Origin: Streptococcus parasanguinis
GTDB lineage: Bacteria > Bacillota > Bacilli > Lactobacillales > Streptococcaceae
Assembly (NCBI GenBank): GCA_905188195.1
Contig: CAJJKY010000011.1
Span: 1 to 64,000 of the forward strand
Direction: 5' to 3'
Length of the DNA: 64,000 bases
Shown: positions 23,830-32,630 of the stretch, in pieces
Layout of the letters: the number at the start of each line of letters is the position of its first letter
Numbering within the stretch: the first letter of the stretch is position 1
Position numbers and translations under genes: made by a program
The notes under the pieces: generated by a model
What the model saw: the letters and a program-made list of their open reading frames with translations, nothing else
What the model was told of the DNA's origin: nothing
Databases searched by the model: none

Positions 23830-25548
23830 ATGAGAAGTGATATGATCAAAATGGGGATCGACCGAGCACCAGCGCGTGGTCTCCTCTATGCAACAGGGCA
23901 AGTAAAATCAGCAAAGGATATGCAAAAGCCCTTTATTGCCATTTGTAACTCCTATATTGATATCGTTCCAGGCCATGTTCACCTGCGTGAATTAGCAGAT
24001 GTTGCTAAGGAAGCTATTCGCGAGGCTGGTGGGATTCCTTTTGAATTTAATACCATTGGTGTCGATGATGGGATTGCGATGGGCCATATCGGGATGCGTT
24101 ATAGTTTGCCATCTCGTGAGTTGATCGCAGATGCTGCTGAAACGGTCATCAATGCCCACTGGTTTGATGGTGTTTTCTATATTCCTAACTGTGATAAGAT
24201 TACACCAGGAATGATTTTAGCAGCCATGCGGACCAATGTGCCTGCTGTATTTTGTTCTGGTGGACCCATGAAGGGTGGCGTTGACATGACGGGGCATCAG
24301 GCGACTCTCTCAAGTTTGTTTGAAGCTGTAGGTACTTATCAAGCTGGTGATATGAGCATGGATGAGCTGGATTTCTTGGAAAAAAATGCCTGTCCAACTT
24401 GTGGTTCTTGCTCTGGTATGTTTACTGCCAATTCCATGAACTGTTTGATGGAAGTATTAGGCCTTGCTCTTCCTGGAAATGGTACCATCCTAGCTGTTTC
24501 AGATGAACGCCGGGAATTGGTTCGCCAAGCGGCCAAACAATTGGTAGAGAATATTAAAAAGGATATTCGTCCACGGGATATTGTGACCAAAGAAGCCATC
24601 GATGATGCCTTTGCGCTCGATATGGCCATGGGTGGTTCTACCAATACGGTACTTCATACGCTCGCTATTGCGCGTGAAGCAGGCATTGACTATGATCTCA
24701 AAGATATCAACGAGATTGCCAAAAAGACACCTTATCTTTCTAAAATTGCCCCTTCAAGTGTCTACACTATGCATGATGTGCATGAAGCTGGTGGTGTTCC
24801 AGCCATTATCAATCAGTTGATCAAAAAAGGTGCCATTAAGGGTGATCGTATCACAGTTACTGGTAAAACTTTGAAAGAAAACGTAGCTGGCGCTGAAATC
24901 AAAAATGAAGAAATTATCCACCCAATCGAGCATCCGATTTCACCTGTAGGTGGTTTGTCGATCCTCTACGGAAATATTGCTCAGGATGGGGCTGTTATCA
25001 AAGTCGGTGGTGTAGATCCATCTGTGACCACTTTCCGTGGAAAGGCCATCTGCTGTGATTCACAAGATCAAGCCCTTGAGTTGATTGACAATGGAACAGT
25101 TAAGAAGGGACATGTCGTTGTCATTCGTTACGAAGGTCCTCAGGGTGGACCTGGTATGCCAGAGATGCTAGCGCCAACCTCTAAGATTGTCGGACGCGGT
25201 CTTGGTAAGGATGTGGCACTGATTACGGATGGTCGTTTCTCAGGAGCTACTCGTGGGATTGCTATTGGTCACGTTTCTCCAGAAGCAGCAGAAGGTGGAA
25301 ATATCGCCCTAATTGAAGATGGGGATGAAATCGTGATTGACCTTCCAAATCGTACTATTGATTTGATTGTCGATGATGCCACTCTTGCAGAACGTCGCAA
25401 ACATTTGAAACCTTTCAAATCAAAAATCTCCAGCGGTTGGTTGCGTCGCTATACAGCCTTTGCTAAATCAGCTAATGTCGGCGGAACCTTGATGAGTGAC
25501 GAAGAATTCGAAGAACGGAAAGCAGAACGTCAAGCCCAAGAAAAATAA
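23830..25548 (+). CDS. ilvD: Dihydroxy-acid dehydratase
   Basis: 572 residues, full length for IlvD. Iron-sulfur cluster cysteines appear in IPNCDKITPGMI and CPTCGSCSGMF; the C-terminal motif GRFSGATRGIAIGHVSPEA is also intact. The enzyme dehydrates dihydroxy-acids in valine, leucine and isoleucine synthesis, and also feeds pantothenate synthesis. AGAAGGAG precedes the ATG. It stands alone, away from other ilv genes in this window, and shares a bidirectional terminator with the tautomerase gene. Confidence 0.96.
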   Translation: MRSDMIKMGIDRAPARGLLYATGQVKSAKDMQKPFIAICNSYIDIVPGHVHLRELADVAKEAIREAGGIPFEFNTIGVDDGIAMGHIGMRYSLPSRELIADAAETVINAHWFDGVFYIPNCDKITPGMILAAMRTNVPAVFCSGGPMKGGVDMTGHQATLSSLFEAVGTYQAGDMSMDELDFLEKNACPTCGSCSGMFTANSMNCLMEVLGLALPGNGTILAVSDERRELVRQAAKQLVENIKKDIRPRDIVTKEAIDDAFALDMAMGGSTNTVLHTLAIAREAGIDYDLKDINEIAKKTPYLSKIAPSSVYTMHDVHEAGGVPAIINQLIKKGAIKGDRITVTGKTLKENVAGAEIKNEEIIHPIEHPISPVGGLSILYGNIAQDGAVIKVGGVDPSVTTFRGKAICCDSQDQALELIDNGTVKKGHVVVIRYEGPQGGPGMPEMLAPTSKIVGRGLGKDVALITDGRFSGATRGIAIGHVSPEAAEGGNIALIEDGDEIVIDLPNRTIDLIVDDATLAERRKHLKPFKSKISSGWLRRYTAFAKSANVGGTLMSDEEFEERKAERQAQEK

Positions 25549-25549
25549 G

Positions 25550-25597
25550 AAAAAACCTTTCCTGCTATGTGATATCACAAGCAAGAAAGGTTTTTTA
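25550..25597. terminator. Bidirectional terminator between ilvD and the tautomerase gene
   Basis: AAAAAACCTTTC pairs with GAAAGGTTTTTT; an inner GTGATATCAC palindrome extends the hairpin. Its A and T flanks let it act in both directions. Confidence 0.85.
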
Positions 25598-25606
25598 GTG
25601 GAACCA

Positions 25607-25789
25607 TTATTTGGTGCGCATTTCACCTTGAGGGAAGTAGGTTCCTTCAGGCATATCGTTAATGATGACGTGAACAGCTGACTGAGGAGCACCAGTATTG
25701 CGGACAACAGCTTCGGTTACTTCCTTGGCCAAGGCTTTCTTTTGTTCCAAGGTGCGTCCTTCAAATAGGTCAATTCGTACAAATGGCAT
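25607..25789 (-). CDS. 4-oxalocrotonate tautomerase family protein
   Basis: 60 residues, the usual length for this family. After removal of Met the catalytic Pro is first (MPFVRIDLFEGRT). The beta-alpha-beta fold follows, with VHVIINDMPEG near the end. Members are hexameric tautomerases or relatives. Many streptococcal ones have no known substrate. GGAGGTGG precedes the ATG. It is one of few minus-strand genes left of dif and is transcribed alone. Confidence 0.9.
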   Translation of the reverse strand: MPFVRIDLFEGRTLEQKKALAKEVTEAVVRNTGAPQSAVHVIINDMPEGTYFPQGEMRTK

Positions 25790-25903
25790 ATGGCCACCTC
25801 CTAAATTTTTTATAGGACTATTTTATCACATTTTGGGATACAAAGCTTAGCGAAATTATGGTAAAATGATAATGAAACACATTTTAGAGAGAACAAAAGG
25901 AAA

Positions 25904-26488
25904 ATGGCACAATTATATTATAAATATGGGACCATGAACTCGGGGAAAACCATTGAGATTTTGAAGGTGGCCCATAATTATGAAGAGCAAGGCAAGAGCG
26001 TCGTCATCATGACCTCGGCAATCGATACACGAGATGGAGTAGGAGTGGTTTCTAGCCGGATCGGTATGAAACGGGAAGCTGTTGCGATCGAAGACGATAC
26101 CGATATCTTTGGCTTTATTAAAAACCAAGCAATCAAACCCTACTGTGTCTTGATCGATGAAGCTCAGTTTTTGAAACGACACCATGTCTATGATCTGGCA
26201 AGAGTCGTGGATGAACTAGATGTGCCGGTCATGGCTTTTGGCCTCAAAAATGATTTCCGAAATGAACTCTTTGAAGGTTCTAAACACCTCCTCTTGTTAG
26301 CCGACAAGATCGAGGAGATCAAAACCATCTGCCAATACTGTTCCCGCAAGGCGACTATGGTCTTGCGTACCCAAGCAGGTAAACCTGTCTATGATGGAGA
26401 GCAGATCCAGATCGGTGGACACGAGACCTATATCTCCGTTTGCCGCAAGCATTATTTTAATCCAGACATTCCAACTGAAAGCGTCTAG
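25904..26488 (+). CDS. tdk: Thymidine kinase
   Basis: 194 residues. The P-loop is GTMNSGKT near the N-terminus. The Asp-Glu metal site is in CVLIDEAQFL, and the zinc-binding cysteines are in CQYCSRKA and the late CRKHYF. Tdk phosphorylates thymidine for DNA precursor salvage in the cytoplasm. It opens a gene run ending in a lysozyme-like gene, an order I recall from other streptococci. The ribosome site AAAAGGAAA lies close to the ATG. Confidence 0.95.
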   Translation: MAQLYYKYGTMNSGKTIEILKVAHNYEEQGKSVVIMTSAIDTRDGVGVVSSRIGMKREAVAIEDDTDIFGFIKNQAIKPYCVLIDEAQFLKRHHVYDLARVVDELDVPVMAFGLKNDFRNELFEGSKHLLLLADKIEEIKTICQYCSRKATMVLRTQAGKPVYDGEQIQIGGHETYISVCRKHYFNPDIPTESV

Positions 26489-26509
26489 AATGTTATAGAG
26501 AGGATAATA

Positions 26510-26989
26510 ATGTCTATTTGTTTAAAAGATGTTACAATAGAGAATTATTTTGACGTTTTAAATCTAGAAGTTCATCCAAACCAAAGGAATTTTATTGCAT
26601 CCAATTCCATTAGTTTAGCTGAAGCTTATGTATATGATAAAAATGGTGATTTTATAGCTCCCTTAGCAGTTTATGATAAGGAAGTATTAGTTGGTTTTGT
26701 TATGATTGCCTATGACCAGAAAATTGGGATCAGCAAGGGAAATTACTTGTTATTTCGTTTTATGATCGATAAACGATTTCAAGGTTTAGGCTATTTTAAA
26801 CCGACTATGGATGCAGTCATTGACTTTGTTCGAACAGAGCCAGCTGGAAAAGCAACAAGTCTTTGGTTATCTTATGAACCGGAAAATAATCAAGCGAGAT
26901 CTTGCTATCTCCATTATGGATTTAAAGAAACTGGAGAAGTCATAGAAAACGAAATTGTAGCAATCTATGATCTAACAACCAAGAATTAA
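26510..26989 (+). CDS. GNAT-family N-acetyltransferase
   Basis: 159 residues with the GNAT fold. The acetyl-CoA loop is FMIDKRFQGLGYFK, and the late LSYEPENNQARSCYLHYGFKETGE is the usual GNAT C-terminal motif. It resembles diamine/spermidine acetyltransferases (BltD-like), but the substrate is inferred. AGAGAGGA precedes the ATG. It is inserted between tdk and prfA with short gaps. It is more AT-rich than prfA, though a GNAT gene at this place also occurs in other streptococci as I recall. Confidence 0.8.
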   Translation: MSICLKDVTIENYFDVLNLEVHPNQRNFIASNSISLAEAYVYDKNGDFIAPLAVYDKEVLVGFVMIAYDQKIGISKGNYLLFRFMIDKRFQGLGYFKPTMDAVIDFVRTEPAGKATSLWLSYEPENNQARSCYLHYGFKETGEVIENEIVAIYDLTTKN

Positions 26990-26998
26990 GGAGCGAAC

Positions 26999-28078
26999 AT
27001 GAATATCTATGATCAACTACAAGCTGTAGAAGACCGATACGAAGAGTTAGGAGAGTTATTGAGTGACCCAGATGTGGTCTCTGATACCAAACGCTTTATG
27101 GAGCTTTCAAAAGAAGAGGCTTCCACTCGCGATACGGTGACAGCATACCGTGAGTACAAGCAAGTCCTTCAAAACATTGTCGACGCTGAGGAAATGATTA
27201 AGGAAGCAGGCGGCGATGCGGACTTGGAAGAAATGGCCAAGCAAGAGCTAAAAGATGCTAAGGCTGAAAAAGAAGAGTACGAAGAAAAATTGAAGATCTT
27301 ACTTCTTCCAAAAGATCCAAACGATGACAAGAACATTATCTTGGAAATCCGTGGAGCAGCTGGAGGAGACGAAGCCCAGTTATTTGCTGGCGACCTCTTA
27401 CAAATGTACCAAAAATACGCGGAAAGCCAGGGCTGGCGCTTTGAAGTCATGGAAGCTTCCTACAATGGCGTTGGTGGGATCAAAGAAGTGGTAGCCATGG
27501 TTTCTGGTCAATCGGTTTATTCAAAACTCAAGTATGAATCTGGTGCCCACCGGGTGCAACGGGTTCCTGTGACAGAAAGCCAAGGTCGTGTCCATACCTC
27601 TACAGCGACCGTTCTGGTCATGCCAGAAATCGAAGAAGTCGAGTACGACATCGATCCAAAAGACCTTCGGATTGACATCTATCACGCCTCTGGTGCGGGT
27701 GGACAAAACGTCAACAAGGTCGCAACAGCCGTTCGTATCGTCCACTTGCCAACCAATATCAAGGTTGAGATGCAGGAAGAACGGACCCAACAGAAGAACC
27801 GCGAAAAAGCCATGAAGATCATCCGTGCGCGTGTGGCAGACCACTTTGCTCAGATCGCTCAAGACGAGCAAGATGCTGAACGGAAGTCAACCATCGGTAC
27901 TGGTGACCGATCAGAACGGATCCGGACTTATAACTTCCCTCAAAACCGTGTGACCGATCACCGGATTGGCTTGACCCTTCAAAAACTGGATACTATCTTA
28001 TCTGGTAAATTAGATGAAGTGGTCGATGCTTTGGTCTTGTATGATCAAACTCAAAAACTAGAAGAGTTGAATAAATAA
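26999..28078 (+). CDS. prfA: Peptide chain release factor 1
   Basis: 359 residues, full length. Visible are the stop-codon recognition tripeptide in RVPVTESQGR (P-V-T, specific for UAA/UAG) and the catalytic GGQ in ASGAGGQNVNKV. RF1 ends translation on the ribosome. AAGGAGCG precedes the ATG. Its stop overlaps the start of prmC, whose product methylates the Gln of this GGQ motif. Confidence 0.97.
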   Translation: MNIYDQLQAVEDRYEELGELLSDPDVVSDTKRFMELSKEEASTRDTVTAYREYKQVLQNIVDAEEMIKEAGGDADLEEMAKQELKDAKAEKEEYEEKLKILLLPKDPNDDKNIILEIRGAAGGDEAQLFAGDLLQMYQKYAESQGWRFEVMEASYNGVGGIKEVVAMVSGQSVYSKLKYESGAHRVQRVPVTESQGRVHTSTATVLVMPEIEEVEYDIDPKDLRIDIYHASGAGGQNVNKVATAVRIVHLPTNIKVEMQEERTQQKNREKAMKIIRARVADHFAQIAQDEQDAERKSTIGTGDRSERIRTYNFPQNRVTDHRIGLTLQKLDTILSGKLDEVVDALVLYDQTQKLEELNK

Positions 28079-28914
28079 TGTTGTTGGGATCATTATTAGC
28101 CCAGTATGAAGAAGAATTAATAGCCGTTGGAGAGGAAGCAGAAAGCCTCTCCTTCGCGTATCGAGCTTTAAAAAACTGGACCTTTACAGACTTTGTCCTT
28201 GCCTTGCAAAAAGAAGTGGAAGCAGACGACCAAGCCTTGCTCCTATCCATCTTTGAGCAGTTGAAACATCATGTTCCTGCCCAATATATTGTTGGCAGCG
28301 CAGAATTTTGTGGCCATGTTTTTACAGTTGACGAGCGCGTGCTGATTCCACGCCCAGAGACTGAGGAGTTGGTCGCTCTCATACTTGAGGAAAACGATGG
28401 GGAAGCCTTACGAGTTCTGGATATTGGAACAGGAAGTGGTGCCATTGCCATTAGCATAGCCCTTGCTAGACCTAACTGGCAGATTCATGCTAGCGATGTG
28501 TCAGAAGAGGCTTTGAAGCTTGCTCAAGAAAATGCCCAGCAGTTAGAAGCAGTCGTTTCCTTTAAATCTTCAGATGTACTGGATGATCTAGAAGGTCCTT
28601 ACGACTTGATTGTTTCCAATCCACCCTATATCTCACGGGACGATGTAGAAGAAGTTGGAGCTAACGTTTTAGCCTCTGAACCCCACTTGGCTCTCTTCGC
28701 AGACCGTGATGGATATGCTATCTACGAAAAGATTGCCCGGCAAGCACCAAGTGTTTTAACACCAGAAGGAAAGATCTATCTAGAAATTGGCTATAAGCAA
28801 GGAAGCAAGGTAAAAGAGCTTTTTCAAGAGGCATTTCCCAACAAACAAGTTCGAGTTTTGAAAGACCAATTTGGACAAGATAGAATGGTAGTAGTAGACA
28901 ATGGATTACATTGA
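28078..28914 (+). CDS. prmC: Release factor glutamine methyltransferase
   Basis: 278 residues. The AdoMet motif is VLDIGTGSGAIAIS and the substrate-side motif is NPPYIS, as in N5-glutamine methyltransferases. PrmC methylates the GGQ glutamine of RF1 and RF2 and raises their activity. The start overlaps the prfA stop (TAATG), and its end overlaps the next gene by 14 bases. Confidence 0.95.
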   Translation: MLLGSLLAQYEEELIAVGEEAESLSFAYRALKNWTFTDFVLALQKEVEADDQALLLSIFEQLKHHVPAQYIVGSAEFCGHVFTVDERVLIPRPETEELVALILEENDGEALRVLDIGTGSGAIAISIALARPNWQIHASDVSEEALKLAQENAQQLEAVVSFKSSDVLDDLEGPYDLIVSNPPYISRDDVEEVGANVLASEPHLALFADRDGYAIYEKIARQAPSVLTPEGKIYLEIGYKQGSKVKELFQEAFPNKQVRVLKDQFGQDRMVVVDNGLH

Positions 28915-29515
28915 GAAAGAATTAGAAGCAGGACGTGCGGTTATTCTGCCAACTGAAACAGTCTATGGTATTTTCGCTAAAGCTTTGGATCAAGAGGCAG
29001 TTGATTATATTTACGAATTAAAACGTAGACCTAGAGAGAAAGCCCTGAATTTGAATGTAGCAGATGAAAAAGATATTCGAATTTATTCGAAAAACCAGCC
29101 TAGCTATTTAACAAAACTGATTGAATCATTTTTACCTGGGCCTTTAACTATTATTCTTCAAGCAAATGAAAAGGTGCCTGACTGGATTCATTCAGGAATG
29201 TCTACGGTTGGCTTTCGGATGCCAGCCCATCCAAAGACCTTGGAATTAATTCGTAAATATGGTCCTTTAGTTGGTCCTTCTGCAAATCTATCTGGACATG
29301 CTAGCGGAACAAAGTATGAAGCTATTGTAAAAGAATTTGATCAGGTAATTCCTGGCTTTGAAGACGATGCTTTTCTTACTGGCCAAGATTCAACTATCCT
29401 AGATATTTCTGGGGCCAAAGCAAGGATTTTACGACAAGGTTCGATTACGAAAGCTGACTTGCTTGCACAAGTGCCCGAACTTTCTTTTGAGGAAGATGAC
29501 CTTCCTCTGTCATAA
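28901..29515 (+). CDS. Threonylcarbamoyl-AMP synthase (Sua5/YrdC family)
   Basis: 204 residues. The YrdC fold shows ILPTETVYGIFAKA at the N-terminus, KRRPREKALNLNV, and SANLSGHASGTKYEAI. The enzyme makes threonylcarbamoyl-AMP from threonine, bicarbonate and ATP, the first step of the t6A modification of tRNAs reading ANN codons. It overlaps prmC by 14 bases, so translation is coupled. The C-terminal Sua5 domain of long forms is absent, as in TsaC-type proteins. Confidence 0.93.
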   Translation: MDYIEKELEAGRAVILPTETVYGIFAKALDQEAVDYIYELKRRPREKALNLNVADEKDIRIYSKNQPSYLTKLIESFLPGPLTIILQANEKVPDWIHSGMSTVGFRMPAHPKTLELIRKYGPLVGPSANLSGHASGTKYEAIVKEFDQVIPGFEDDAFLTGQDSTILDISGAKARILRQGSITKADLLAQVPELSFEEDDLPLS

Positions 29516-29550
29516 TGTATATAAAAAATTATTTAATAAGGAGTAGACCT

Positions 29551-30807
29551 ATGATTTTTGATAAAGAAGATTACAAAGCCTATGATGCAGACCTATGGAA
29601 TGCGATCGCTAAAGAAGAGGAACGCCAACAAAACAATATCGAGTTGATTGCTTCTGAAAATGTCGTCTCTAAGGCGGTTATGGCAGCGCAAGGGGCTATT
29701 CTGACCAATAAATATGCAGAAGGTTATCCAGGTCGCCGTTACTACGGTGGGACTGATGTTGTAGACATCGTCGAAAGTCTGGCCATCGAACGCGCTAAGG
29801 AAATCTTTGGGGCTAAGTTTGCTAACGTTCAACCGCATTCAGGAAGTCAGGCCAACTGTGCTGCCTATATGGCGTTGATTGAGCCTGGAGACACTGTTAT
29901 GGGAATGGATCTGGCTGCAGGTGGGCATTTGACGCACGGAGCTTCTGTAAGCTTCTCAGGGCAAACTTATAACTTTGTATCTTATAGCGTGGATCCAGAA
30001 ACAGAACTCTTGGATTTTGACGCTATCTTAAAACAAGCCCAAGAAGTCAAACCCAAACTCATTGTTGCTGGTGCCTCAGCCTACTCTCACATTATTGATT
30101 TCTCAAAATTCCGTGAAATTGCAGATGCAGTAGGAGCTAAGCTCATGGTTGATATGGCCCATATTGCTGGTCTAGTGGCAGCAGGTCTTCATCCAAGCCC
30201 AGTTCCTTATGCACATATCACGACCACGACCACTCACAAGACCCTTCGTGGTCCTCGTGGTGGCTTGATCTTGACTAATGACGAGGAGTTAGCTAAGAAA
30301 ATTAACTCTGCCATCTTCCCTGGTATTCAAGGAGGACCATTAGAGCATGTCGTTGCAGCTAAAGCCGTTGCTTTCAAAGAAGCGTTGGATCCTGCCTTTA
30401 AAGAGTATGCAGCTAACGTGATTAAGAACAGTCAGGCTATGGCTGATGTCTTCTTGCAAGATCCTGATTTCCGTGTCATTTCAGGCGGAACTGAGAACCA
30501 CCTTTTCCTTGTCGATGTGACTAAAGTCGTTGAAAATGGGAAAGTGGCGCAAAACTTACTGGACGAGGTCAACATTACCCTCAACAAGAACTCTATTCCT
30601 TATGAAACCTTGTCTCCATTTAAGACCAGTGGGATTCGGATTGGTGCAGCAGCCATCACTGCTCGCGGTTTTGGTGAAAAAGAAAGTCGCACCGTTGCTG
30701 AACTCATGATCAAAGCGCTGAAGAATTCAGACAAGCAAGAAGTATTAGACGAGGTTCGTAGCCAAGTCAAAGCCTTGACAGATGCCTTCCCACTTTACGA
30801 GGACTAA
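29551..30807 (+). CDS. glyA: Serine hydroxymethyltransferase
   Basis: 418 residues. The start MIFDKEDYKAYD follows AAGGAG at a good distance; an in-frame upstream start at 29515 is rejected. The PLP lysine is in TTTTHKTLRGPRGG, and substrate-binding segments include YAEGYPGRRYYGG. GlyA converts serine and tetrahydrofolate to glycine and methylene-THF, which also feeds TrmFO encoded near 58 kb. It belongs to the prfA-to-lysozyme operon. Confidence 0.97.
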   Translation: MIFDKEDYKAYDADLWNAIAKEEERQQNNIELIASENVVSKAVMAAQGAILTNKYAEGYPGRRYYGGTDVVDIVESLAIERAKEIFGAKFANVQPHSGSQANCAAYMALIEPGDTVMGMDLAAGGHLTHGASVSFSGQTYNFVSYSVDPETELLDFDAILKQAQEVKPKLIVAGASAYSHIIDFSKFREIADAVGAKLMVDMAHIAGLVAAGLHPSPVPYAHITTTTTHKTLRGPRGGLILTNDEELAKKINSAIFPGIQGGPLEHVVAAKAVAFKEALDPAFKEYAANVIKNSQAMADVFLQDPDFRVISGGTENHLFLVDVTKVVENGKVAQNLLDEVNITLNKNSIPYETLSPFKTSGIRIGAAAITARGFGEKESRTVAELMIKALKNSDKQEVLDEVRSQVKALTDAFPLYED

Positions 30808-30815
30808 ATCATCTT

Positions 30816-31790
30816 ATGGATATTTACGTAAAGAAAGCCATCATTCATCAATTCAGCCCAGATGATACCGATCTCTATCTGGCAGATAAATTCCTCAATA
30901 TCACGCCTAAAATTGAGGAATACTTGCGAAAAAAGATTGAGCGAGTTTATTCCGATGAAGCCAAGACGGGTATTTTCGAAGAGGACAATCCTTTTCTTGA
31001 GATGATTTCAGATGATCTGTTAGATACATCTGTTGCAGTAGCGAATCGCTGGAAGGAAGAATTTGTCGTCTCTGAGAATCAAAAGACCAACGATTTGGTA
31101 TTCGTCCAATTCTCGAAAGAAGGAGTGGAGCATTTTGCCTTTCTTCGAATCGCTTTACGAGAAACCTTGACCCATCTTGGCGGTGAAGTGGACAATCCGA
31201 TTAAGTTGACGCAAAACAATCTGCCTGGTTTTGGGACTGGTGCTGATGAGGCCTTGGTCATTAATCTTCAAAGCCACAAATACCACTTGATTGAAAAACG
31301 GATCAAGTATAACGGGACCTTCTTGAATTATTTTTCTGAGAATCTCTTGCAAGCGAAACCCTTGATCTCGCCTAAAAAGTCGATCAAGGCACTAGAAAAA
31401 ACAGCCCAGAAGATTGCGGAAAGCTTTAATACAGATGATTTTCAATTTCAATCAAAGGTTAAATCAGCTATTTTCAATCATATCGAGGAAGAAAATAAAC
31501 TCTCTCCAGAGAAATTAGCAGATGATCTCTTTGACGATAATTTGACAGCTCGCCTCAGTTTTATTGACCAAGTCAAAGAAGCTGTACCTGAACCTGTCAC
31601 TTTTGAAGAAATCGATGCAAGTCGCCAGTTGAAGAAGTTCGAAAATCAGAAATTGTCATTGTCAAATGGAATTGAACTGATCGTTCCGAATAATGTCTAT
31701 GAAGATGCAGAATCTGTTGAATTTATTCTAAACGAGAACGGGACCTATTCTATTCTGATCAAAAACATTGAGGATATACAGAGTAAATAA
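30816..31790 (+). CDS. Nucleoid-associated protein (NdpA/YejK family)
   Basis: 324 residues, soluble. The N-terminus MDIYVKKAIIHQF and the later SDDLLDTSVAVANRW fit the 37-kDa nucleoid-associated family (NdpA/YejK). Such proteins bind the nucleoid; the molecular role is poorly known. The gene begins eight bases after glyA and overlaps the lysozyme-like gene by one base (TAATG). Confidence 0.85.
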   Translation: MDIYVKKAIIHQFSPDDTDLYLADKFLNITPKIEEYLRKKIERVYSDEAKTGIFEEDNPFLEMISDDLLDTSVAVANRWKEEFVVSENQKTNDLVFVQFSKEGVEHFAFLRIALRETLTHLGGEVDNPIKLTQNNLPGFGTGADEALVINLQSHKYHLIEKRIKYNGTFLNYFSENLLQAKPLISPKKSIKALEKTAQKIAESFNTDDFQFQSKVKSAIFNHIEEENKLSPEKLADDLFDDNLTARLSFIDQVKEAVPEPVTFEEIDASRQLKKFENQKLSLSNGIELIVPNNVYEDAESVEFILNENGTYSILIKNIEDIQSK

Positions 31791-32392
31791 TGATTAAACG
31801 CATAGTGAAGATCTTCTTATTCATCTTACTGATATTTGGAATCTACAAGGGGATCCAGATCCACCATGATGTCAAACAAGTCATGCAGTATCGCTCTCTG
31901 GTTAGAGAAGTCCTTGCTGAGGAGGATACCACAGCCAATGAAAACCTCATTCTGGCTATGATCTATACAGAGACAAAAGGTCGAGAGGACGATGTCATGC
32001 AGGCTAGTGAGAGTGCAAGCGGTGAGACCAATACCATTAGTGATAATAAGGCCAGCATTCGTCAAGGTATTCAGACTCTTTCAGATGAGTTAAAAGAAGC
32101 CAAGAAAAAAGGGGTTGATAGCTGGACAGCCGTTCAAGCCTATAATTTCGGGAAAGATTACATTGATTATGTAGCTAAACACGGTGGAACAAATTCCCTA
32201 GAGTTGGCCCGAGCTTATTCGCGGGATGTAGTAGCGCCAAGTCTTGGCAATGTAACCGGTGAAACTTATCTTTACCTCCACCCTATCTCTCTTTTAAACG
32301 GGATGGAACTCTACATTAATGGGGGGAACATTTATTATTCTCGTTTAGTAGAAACCAATATGACGATTATGAAGTTATTTTCATGGTTTTAA
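31790..32392 (+). CDS. Membrane-anchored lysozyme-like peptidoglycan hydrolase (Pmp23-type)
   Basis: 200 residues. An N-terminal hydrophobic helix (KIFLFILLIFGIYKGI) anchors the protein. The extracellular domain has NENLILAMIYTETKG, with a Glu placed as in goose-type lysozymes and lytic transglycosylases, plus WTAVQAYNFGKDYIDYVAKHGG. The pneumococcal homologue Pmp23 acts on the envelope and affects cell shape. It is the last gene of the operon, closed by a terminator. Confidence 0.88.
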   Translation: MIKRIVKIFLFILLIFGIYKGIQIHHDVKQVMQYRSLVREVLAEEDTTANENLILAMIYTETKGREDDVMQASESASGETNTISDNKASIRQGIQTLSDELKEAKKKGVDSWTAVQAYNFGKDYIDYVAKHGGTNSLELARAYSRDVVAPSLGNVTGETYLYLHPISLLNGMELYINGGNIYYSRLVETNMTIMKLFSWF

Positions 32393-32401
32393 TCATTTTC
32401 C

Positions 32402-32424
32402 AGAGAGCCGATTGGCTCTTTTTT
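32402..32424 (+). terminator. Terminator after the lysozyme-like gene
   Basis: AGAGCC-GATT-GGCTCT is followed by six T. Confidence 0.85.
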
Positions 32425-32630
32425 AAGCTGATCAGTTCTGCCTCCGATTTTGAGGGATAATAAAAATGTCATGCATTCTTAAAAAAACTGTAAGCTAGTT
32501 TTAAGAAATCAACTGTATAATGAAAATCGAAGTGGGTAAACTCTTTATTTACTTCTTTTTTCATCTCTAGTGAGGTGAGAAAGGTAATAAGAGATACCCA
32601 AAGTTGATTTGAGTTAGAAAGAAGAAAAAG

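Noticed and set aside
26510..26989. Recent horizontal insertion of the GNAT gene between tdk and prfA
   Set aside because: It is AT-rich, but a GNAT gene at this position is, as I recall, common in streptococci.
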